Positions 5,398 to 8,973 of a stretch of 8,973 nucleotides of DNA are shown piece after piece. The notes beneath the pieces were generated by a model, which made no database searches, was not told where the DNA came from, and saw nothing but the letters and a program-made list of their open reading frames with translations. Each line of letters opens with the position of its first letter. The stretch's first letter is position 1. The translations under genes and the position numbers were made by a program. This stretch comes from Candidatus Sulfotelmatobacter sp. (GTDB taxonomy: Bacteria; Acidobacteriota; Terriglobia; Terriglobales; Acidobacteriaceae): positions 1-8,973 of the forward strand of contig JASIEN010000017.1 in assembly GCA_030045935.1 (NCBI GenBank), written 5' to 3'.

Positions 5398-5613
5398 TTG
5401 GCGACAACAGCAAAACGAGTGAAAGACGGCGCGGAGAGTAAAGTAAAGCCGAACCACGTCAGGAAACCGAAGTTTTCCACGCGCAAGCACAACCGCTGCA
5501 AGATTTGCGGGCGGCCGCGCGCGTATCTGCGCAAGTTCGGCCTCTGCCGCCTGTGTTTCCGCGGGCTGGCGCTGCGCGGGGAAATCCCGGGCGTATCGAA
5601 GTCGTCCTGGTAG
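5398..5613 (+). CDS. rpsN: 30S ribosomal protein S14, zinc-binding short (Z) type, TTG start
   Basis: S14 completes the 3' major domain of the 30S head. This is the short zinc form: four cysteines in two CxxC pairs (Cys34, Cys37, Cys50, Cys53) within NRCKICGRPRAYLRKFGLCRLC, split here as NRCKICGRPR and LRKFGLCRLC. The end IPGVSKSSW is diagnostic of the Z type. The usual length is 61 residues; with the TTG start it is 71, about ten residues longer at the N-terminus. TTG is supported by AGGAG seven bases upstream and by the lack of ATG. A GTG at 5419 would give a 64-residue protein and cannot be ruled out. The gene sits in its normal place between rplE and rpsH. Confidence 0.96.
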   Translation: MATTAKRVKDGAESKVKPNHVRKPKFSTRKHNRCKICGRPRAYLRKFGLCRLCFRGLALRGEIPGVSKSSW

Positions 5614-5642
5614 GATGCGCCAAGCGCGAACTGCTGAACACA

Positions 5643-5690
5643 GAAGCGGGTTCCTCACCGGACCCTCGGTCCGGTTCGGAATGACAAAGA
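5643..5690 (+). repeat. GGAATGAC hairpin repeat, copy E (rpsN-rpsH spacer)
   Basis: The flank AGCGGGTTCCTC is followed by a perfect 8-bp stem ACCGGACC/GGTCCGGT (5657-5664 with 5668-5675) on loop CTC, then TCGGAATGACAAAG. The architecture matches copy A, but the stem sequence is changed on both sides in a compensatory way. Confidence 0.87.
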
Positions 5691-5717
5691 GTTGGTGAGG
5701 GCAAGCCGCCGCGGGTT

Positions 5718-5733
5718 CTCCGCAATCGCGGGG
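5718..5733 (+). repeat. Small GC-rich hairpin upstream of rpsH
   Basis: CTCCGC and GCGGGG pair (one U-G) around the loop AATC. It lies between repeat copy E and the rpsH ribosome binding site. It resembles the CCGC-TAAC-GCGG hairpin in the rpsE-rpmD spacer. It has no T-tract, and chance is a real alternative in GC-rich DNA. Confidence 0.4.
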
Positions 5734-5762
5734 CGAACGGGTGGCAAGAGGAGAAGCAAACG

Positions 5763-6161
5763 ATGAGATTGACCGATCCAGTGGCCGACATGCTGGCGAG
5801 GGTGCGCAACGCGCTGCAGGCGCGGCACCAGAAGGTGGACGTTCCCGCTTCCAAGCTGAAGGCGGAGATTGCCCGCATCCTGAAAGAGGAAGGCTACATC
5901 TCGAATTTCAAGGCCACGGAAGAAGAAGGGCACAAGATCATCCGCATTTATCTGAAGTACGGCACGCACAACGAGGCGGCGATCTCGAATGCCGAGCGCG
6001 TGTCGCGCCCGGGCTGCCGCGTGTATGTGCGGCGCAGCGAAATCCCGCGTGTGCTGGGCGGCATGGGCATTAACATTCTGACCACGCCGCGCGGCGTAAT
6101 GACCGGCCGCCAGGCCCGCAAGGAAGGTGTGGGCGGCGAGGTGCTGTGTCAGATTTGGTGA
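5763..6161 (+). CDS. rpsH: 30S ribosomal protein S8
   Basis: S8 binds the central domain of 16S rRNA and is a key early assembly protein; in E. coli it also represses the spc operon by binding a mimic of its rRNA site near the L5 gene. The N-terminus MRLTDPVADMLARVRNAL is typical. The C-terminal signature is TTPRGVMTGRQA (107-118), followed by GVGGEVLCQIW. The 132-residue length is normal. ATG 5763 has GAGGAG (5748-5753) nine bases upstream. I see no convincing copy of the E. coli S8 operator in the nearby spacers, though structure search was not possible here. Confidence 0.98.
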   Translation: MRLTDPVADMLARVRNALQARHQKVDVPASKLKAEIARILKEEGYISNFKATEEEGHKIIRIYLKYGTHNEAAISNAERVSRPGCRVYVRRSEIPRVLGGMGINILTTPRGVMTGRQARKEGVGGEVLCQIW

Positions 6162-6169
6162 GGCAGGTT

Positions 6170-6289
6170 CTAGCTACTAGCTTCCAGCTACTAGCTAAGA
6201 CGCGGCAGGTTACATCCAAATGTTGGGCTGTTGATCAGATGAGCCGAAATCCAAAAGCGCCTAGCTAGAAGCTAGGAGCTAGAAGCTAG
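6170..6289 (+). repeat. Heptad word array and long inverted repeat, rpsH-rplF spacer
   Basis: The left arm 6170-6197 is exactly four 7-nt units of CTAGCTA type. The right arm 6262-6289 is exactly four units of NAGCTAG. The arms are reverse complements at 24 of 28 positions, with a 64-nt loop. The array starts eight bases after the rpsH stop and ends six bases before the rplF ATG. The only SD-like bases for rplF (AGGAG, 6274-6278) are inside the right arm and too far from the start, about 17 bases. Confidence 0.9.
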
Positions 6290-6295
6290 CAGCTT

Positions 6296-6835
6296 ATGTC
6301 ACGAATTGGAAAAAAGCCGATCGCGATCCCTAAAGGGGTGACGGTCAAAATTGAAGGCAATACGGTGCTGGTGCAGGGGCCGAAGGGCAAGCTGGATACT
6401 GCCATTCCGTCCGGTATCTCGGTCGAGCAAAAAGATGGGCATATCGTCGCGCTGCGCGAGAACGATTCGCAGGCGGCGCTGCACGGTTTGGCGCGCGCCT
6501 TGGTGAACAACGCCGTCGAGGGTGTGACCAAGGGCTGGACGCGAGAGCTCGAAATTGTTGGCATTGGGTACCGCGCCGAAATGAAGGGCAAGAACATTGT
6601 GGTGTTCAACTTGGGATATTCGCATCCGATTGAGTATCCGTTGCCAAGCGGGGTCCAGGCGACGATCGATCCCAAGCAGACCAGAATTTCGCTGACCGGA
6701 ATTGACCGGCAGCAGGTCGGGCAGGTTGCAGCTGAGATACGGTCATTGCGCCCGCCTGACCCGTACAAGAACAAGGGTGTGCGCTACGTCGGCGAGAGAT
6801 TGAAGAAGAAGGTAGGCAAGACCGGCGCTAAATAG
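6296..6835 (+). CDS. rplF: 50S ribosomal protein L6
   Basis: L6 binds the sarcin-ricin loop region of 23S rRNA near the factor-binding site. The start MSRIGKKPIAIPKGVTV and the bacterial L6 signature PDPYKNKGVRY (154-164) are both present. The protein has the two-repeat L6 fold length of 179 residues, which is normal. The ATG at 6296 follows the right arm of a CTAGCTA inverted repeat by six bases and has no properly spaced Shine-Dalgarno, so initiation probably depends on coupling or on unstructured context (inference). It is followed by a 132-bp spacer before rplR, again filled by an inverted repeat. Confidence 0.98.
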   Translation: MSRIGKKPIAIPKGVTVKIEGNTVLVQGPKGKLDTAIPSGISVEQKDGHIVALRENDSQAALHGLARALVNNAVEGVTKGWTRELEIVGIGYRAEMKGKNIVVFNLGYSHPIEYPLPSGVQATIDPKQTRISLTGIDRQQVGQVAAEIRSLRPPDPYKNKGVRYVGERLKKKVGKTGAK

Positions 6836-6836
6836 C

Positions 6837-6954
6837 GGTCGTTCGTCGCTGGTCGTTAGTCGTTTGCTTAGTCTGGGAATACCGCGTGCGGCGCTGAAAA
6901 TCTTAGTTTGGGTTAGGACGTTTGTTTTTGCCTAACGACAAATGACGAACGACC
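6837..6954 (+). repeat. Heptad word array and long inverted repeat, rplF-rplR spacer
   Basis: Four 7-nt units NGTCGTT (one, CGTCGCT, deviates) occupy 6837-6864, starting one base after the rplF stop. The segment 6837-6859 is the reverse complement of 6932-6954 at 20 of 23 positions. The loop is 72 nt. The rplR ribosome binding site AAGGA (6955-6959) is directly adjacent to the right arm. Confidence 0.9.
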
Positions 6955-6967
6955 AAGGACAAGTTTC

Positions 6968-7333
6968 ATGCTGACGAAAGTATCGAAGAACGCGAAGCGC
7001 GGCAACATTCACGAGCGCATCCGCAAAAAGTTGCAAGGAACGCCTGAGCGTCCGAGGCTGAACGTATATCGCTCGCTCAATCACATTTATGTGCAGATCA
7101 TTGATGATCTGCATGGCGAGACGCTGGTTTCTGCAAGCACCGCCGAGGGCAAGAAGGAAGAGCGGCGCACGGGCGGCAACGTGGCCGCGGCCAAGAGCGT
7201 CGGCAAGGCGATTGCCGAGCGCGCCAAGGCCAAGGGCGTTAGCAAAGTTGTGTTTGACCGTGGAGGCTACATTTATCACGGGCGCGTGAAGGCGCTGGCG
7301 GACGCAGCAAGGGAAGCGGGATTGCAGTTCTAA
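6968..7333 (+). CDS. rplR: 50S ribosomal protein L18
   Basis: L18 binds 5S rRNA with L5 in the central protuberance. Typical blocks are RIRKKLQGTPERPRLNVYRS (17-36), HIYVQIIDD (39-47), GKAIAERAKAKGVSKVVFDRGG (about 77-98) and the ending YHGRVKALADAAREAGLQF. Length is 121 residues, as usual. The start ATG 6968 is preceded by AAGGA at 6955-6959 with eight bases between. The neighbours rplF and rpsE are the standard ones, and both spacers carry heptad inverted repeats. Confidence 0.98.
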   Translation: MLTKVSKNAKRGNIHERIRKKLQGTPERPRLNVYRSLNHIYVQIIDDLHGETLVSASTAEGKKEERRTGGNVAAAKSVGKAIAERAKAKGVSKVVFDRGGYIYHGRVKALADAAREAGLQF

Positions 7334-7339
7334 AGGAAG

Positions 7340-7410
7340 CAATGAGCAGTCAGCGATGAGCAACGAGTCCACTCCGGTCGCTCACAGCTCATGGCTCACC
7401 GCTCATAGCT
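7340..7410 (+). repeat. Heptad word array and inverted repeat, rplR-rpsE spacer
   Basis: The left arm 7340-7367 consists of four 7-nt units around CNATGAG. The right arm 7381-7408 consists of four units CTCANNG. Positions 7338-7367 and 7381-7410 are reverse complements at 23 of 30 positions, with a 13-nt loop. The rpsE Shine-Dalgarno (AAGGA, 7411-7415) begins at the base after the right arm. Confidence 0.85.
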
Positions 7411-7420
7411 AAGGAAAAGA

Positions 7421-7930
7421 ATGCCAACAGTCACAAAAAAGCTCGACGCAAATGCATTTCAACTGAAAGACCAGGTGGTCTCCATCAACCGCGTCACCAA
7501 GGTAGTGAAGGGCGGCAAGAATCTGTCGTTTGCCGCGCTGGTGGTGGTGGGCGATCCTGCCGCTGCCGTGGTTGGACATGGCGCCGGCAAGGCGAAGGAG
7601 GTTCCGCAGGCCATTCGCAAGGCGATTGAGTCCGCGAAGAAGAACCTGATCAAGGTCAACCTCACGCAGACTACCATCCCCCACCTTGTGCTGGGTCGCT
7701 ATGGCTCAGGCAGGGTGCTGCTGAAACCGGCTCCAGAGGGCACGGGAGTGATTGCGGGTGGCGCGGTGCGCGCGGTCATGACGTCGGCGGGCGTGCAGAA
7801 TGTGCTGACGAAATCGATTGGAACCACCAATCCGCACAACGTCATTAAGGCGACTTTTGACGCGCTGCGTTCTCTGAAGAATAAGGAGACGGTCGCGGCG
7901 ATTCGGGGGAAAGCAGTGGAGGAGCTGTAG
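7421..7930 (+). CDS. rpsE: 30S ribosomal protein S5
   Basis: S5 lies at the mRNA entry channel with S3 and S4 and influences decoding accuracy and helicase activity. The S5 double-stranded-RNA-binding domain starts at about residue 14 (LKDQVVSINRVTKVVKGGKN) and contains the conserved GHGAGKAKEVPQAI (52-65). The C-terminal domain has VLLKPAPEGTGVIAGG and KSIGTTNPHNVIKATFDAL, both family signatures. Length is 169 residues, normal. ATG 7421 has AAGGA five bases upstream. It precedes rpmD as usual. Confidence 0.98.
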   Translation: MPTVTKKLDANAFQLKDQVVSINRVTKVVKGGKNLSFAALVVVGDPAAAVVGHGAGKAKEVPQAIRKAIESAKKNLIKVNLTQTTIPHLVLGRYGSGRVLLKPAPEGTGVIAGGAVRAVMTSAGVQNVLTKSIGTTNPHNVIKATFDALRSLKNKETVAAIRGKAVEEL

Positions 7931-7940
7931 AGAATGTCGG

Positions 7941-8006
7941 GGGGCTAAAGCCCCGGATTTAATAACCGCTAACGCGGCCCTGAAGTTGCCGCTCTTCCAC
8001 GGCGGC
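7941..8006 (+). repeat. Cluster of three GC-rich hairpins, rpsE-rpmD spacer
   Basis: Three small perfect stems follow each other. GGGGC/GCCCC (7941-7945 with 7950-7954) has loop TAAA. CCGC/GCGG (7966-7969 with 7974-7977) has loop TAAC. GCCGC/GCGGC (7988-7992 with 8002-8006) has a 9-nt loop. This is the only spacer with neither a word array nor a GGAATGAC hairpin repeat. GGGGCTAAAGCCCC resembles dispersed repeats I recall from Acidobacteria genomes; that is not verified. No T-tract follows, so intrinsic termination before rpmD is unlikely. Confidence 0.6.
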
Positions 8007-8038
8007 AGTCAGTTTAGCGGTGGTATTGAGGATTCATG

Positions 8039-8238
8039 ATGGCTAAGAAGACAAGCGCGAGCGGCGGCAAGATTCAGTTGAAGTGGGTGCGGTCTTTCAT
8101 CTGCGCCCCGGTGAAGCAGAAGCTAGTAGTCAAGGATTGGGTTTTACGCGGCTGAATCAGGTGATCGAGCGGCCGGACACGGCAGCCATTCGTGGCATGG
8201 TGGCGAAGGTGCCGCATCTGGTGGAGATTGTAGAGTAA
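8039..8238 (+). pseudogene. rpmD: 50S ribosomal protein L30, frameshifted as read (one G missing)
   Basis: L30 is a small 23S rRNA-binding protein. From ATG 8039 the frame reads MAKKTSASGGKIQLKWVRSF, continues to LVVKDWVLRG and stops at TGA 8153-8155. The adjacent frame then gives FTRLNQVIERPDTAAIRGMV and VAKVPHLVEIVE to TAA 8236-8238, the normal L30 C-terminal half. Adding one G in the AAGG run at 8132-8135 restores KGLGF, the most conserved L30 motif, and a 66-residue protein of normal length. The start at 8039 has GAGG (8028-8031) seven bases away; ATG 8036 directly precedes it. A sequencing or assembly error is most likely; a real mutation or frameshifting is possible. The order rpsE-rpmD-rplO is standard. 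Confidence 0.93.
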
Positions 8239-8240
8239 AG

Positions 8241-8310
8241 TTTCAGAGTTTCAAGGTTTCAAAGTAAAGTCATATCGGTTCTTCGATAACTCTGAAACCT
8301 TGAAACTTTG
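8241..8310 (+). repeat. Octad word array and inverted repeat, rpmD-rplO spacer
   Basis: Three 8-nt units TTTCANNG occupy 8241-8264. The segment 8244-8265 is the reverse complement of 8289-8310 at 20 of 22 positions, with a 23-nt loop. It starts two bases after the rpmD stop and ends 15 bases before the rplO ATG. The word matches that in the rplE-rpsN spacer. Confidence 0.88.
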
Positions 8311-8325
8311 CAACCTGGATTTGTT

Positions 8326-8790
8326 ATGAATTTATCCAACATTCACGCACCCAAGAAAGCTTCGGAAAAGCGCAAGCGGGTGGGCCGCGGCATGGGCTCG
8401 GGCATGGGCAAAACTTCCACGCGCGGGCACAAGGGCCAGCGCTCGCGCAGCGGCTCGCGCATGATCCGCGGATTTGAAGGCGGGCAGATGCCGCTGCACC
8501 GGCGTATGCCCAAGCGCGGTTTCACCAACATTTTCCGTAAGGAATTCAATATCGTCAGTCTGGAACGGCTTGCAGGATTAGGCTCTAACATTCTCGGAGA
8601 GCCAATTACTCCTGAAGTTCTGCGAAAAGCTGGAGTGATCAAGACCAAGCATCCGGTGAAGATCTTAGGCGATGGTGAACTCACGGTCGCTATTACAGTC
8701 CACGCTCACAAATTCTCCAAGTCAGCGCAGGAGAAAATCACCAAGGCAGGCGGCAAGGTTGAGGTCTTAACGGAGAAGGCGGGGCAGTAA
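8326..8790 (+). CDS. rplO: 50S ribosomal protein L15
   Basis: L15 is a late-assembly 23S rRNA-binding protein with a long extended N-terminal arm. The start MNLSNIHAPKKASEKRKRVG is canonical, so ATG 8326 is chosen over an in-frame TTG at 8308, which lies inside the repeat arm. The glycine-rich arm RGMGSGMGKTSTRGHKGQRSRSG (21-43, read as two halves RGMGSGMGKT and STRGHKGQRSRSG) and GFEGGQMPLHRRMPKRGF (49-66) are family signatures. Length is 154 residues, normal. The ribosome binding site is weak (GGA at 8317-8319). The stop shares its A with the secY start (TAATG). Confidence 0.98.
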   Translation: MNLSNIHAPKKASEKRKRVGRGMGSGMGKTSTRGHKGQRSRSGSRMIRGFEGGQMPLHRRMPKRGFTNIFRKEFNIVSLERLAGLGSNILGEPITPEVLRKAGVIKTKHPVKILGDGELTVAITVHAHKFSKSAQEKITKAGGKVEVLTEKAGQ

Positions 8791-8973
8791 TGTTTGAAAA
8801 GCTGGCGAACATCTTTCGTATTCCCGACCTGCGCAACCGGGTCTTGTTTACGCTGGCCATGCTGGCAGTGTACCGGCTCGGAGGACATCTGCCGACGCCG
8901 GGTGTCAACTTCATCAAGCTGGAAGATTTTTTCAATCAGAACAGGGGATCGTTCCTGGGTTTCGTCGATTTGT
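8790..8973 (+). CDS. secY: Preprotein translocase subunit SecY (5' part; runs off the window)
   Basis: SecY is the membrane channel of the Sec translocon, working with SecE, SecG and SecA and with ribosomes during co-translational insertion. Sixty-one residues are visible. MFEKLANIFRIPDLRNRVLF is the usual cytoplasmic start; the first transmembrane helix follows at about residues 18-31 (VLFTLAMLAVYRLG). Next comes HLPTPGVN (33-40), the typical loop entering the plug-proximal region. The ATG overlaps the rplO stop by one base, suggesting translational coupling. rplO-secY is the standard order at the end of the spc cluster. Confidence 0.97.
   Translation, partial: MFEKLANIFRIPDLRNRVLFTLAMLAVYRLGGHLPTPGVNFIKLEDFFNQNRGSFLGFVDL

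Noticed and set aside
8131..8147. Programmed -1 frameshift site in rpmD
   Set aside because: No X XXY YYZ heptamer is in the reading phase, and the frameshift product would lack the conserved GLG residues that a single inserted G restores.
736..8310. The word arrays as a CRISPR array
   Set aside because: Units are 7-8 nt, contiguous, degenerate, different in most spacers and split by genes; there are no 25-40 nt repeats with spacers.

Overview
The window is a stretch of the conserved bacterial S10-spc ribosomal protein gene cluster, all on the + strand. In order it holds rplB (3' part only), rpsS, rplV, rpsC, rplP, rpmC, rpsQ, rplN, rplX, rplE, rpsN (zinc-type), rpsH, rplF, rplR, rpsE, rpmD (frameshifted as read), rplO and the 5' end of secY. 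Order and orientation are the textbook ones. The products belong to the 30S and 50S subunits, and the last gene encodes the core of the Sec protein-export channel. The DNA is moderately GC-rich. The proteins (L24 with a zinc ribbon, C- S14 replaced by the zinc form, S19 and L22 with long tails) together with the spacer repeats suggest an Acidobacteriota (Koribacter/Terriglobia-like) chromosome. This assignment is inference from recalled resemblance and was not tested by a search.

The genes are ordinary; the spaces between them are not. Of 17 gene junctions, two overlap by one base (TAATG at rpmC/rpsQ and rplO/secY). The other 15 have spacers of about 64 to 198 bp, much longer than usual inside a ribosomal protein operon. 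Every one of those 15 spacers contains repeated or self-complementary DNA.

Three kinds of spacer element are visible. (1) Eleven spacers carry degenerate tandem arrays of a 7- or 8-nt word, typically three to five units. Most spacers use a different word (GCTGANN, CTTTTGG, GAACTGG, AGCTNTC, CTAGCTA, NGTCGTT, CNATGAG); TAATTGNG and TTTCANAG are each used in two. In eight spacers the array is followed by its reverse complement, giving fold-back structures with arms of about 10 to 30 nt that run from just after one stop codon to just before the next start codon. (2) Five spacers carry a copy of a roughly 50-bp element. It has conserved flanks (AGCAGGTTCCTC and TCGGAATGACA) around a hairpin whose stem sequence differs in every copy but stays paired around a 3-nt loop. 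(3) The rpsE-rpmD spacer has a cluster of three small GC-rich hairpins. If the cluster is co-transcribed, its mRNA would have a structured element at nearly every gene boundary.

Other points of note: rpmD lacks one G in the KGLGF codons and is frameshifted as read, most likely a sequencing or assembly error. rpsN seems to start at TTG behind a strong Shine-Dalgarno. S19 has an Ala/Pro-rich tail of about 35 residues. Several genes whose leader is occupied by word repeats lack a good Shine-Dalgarno.
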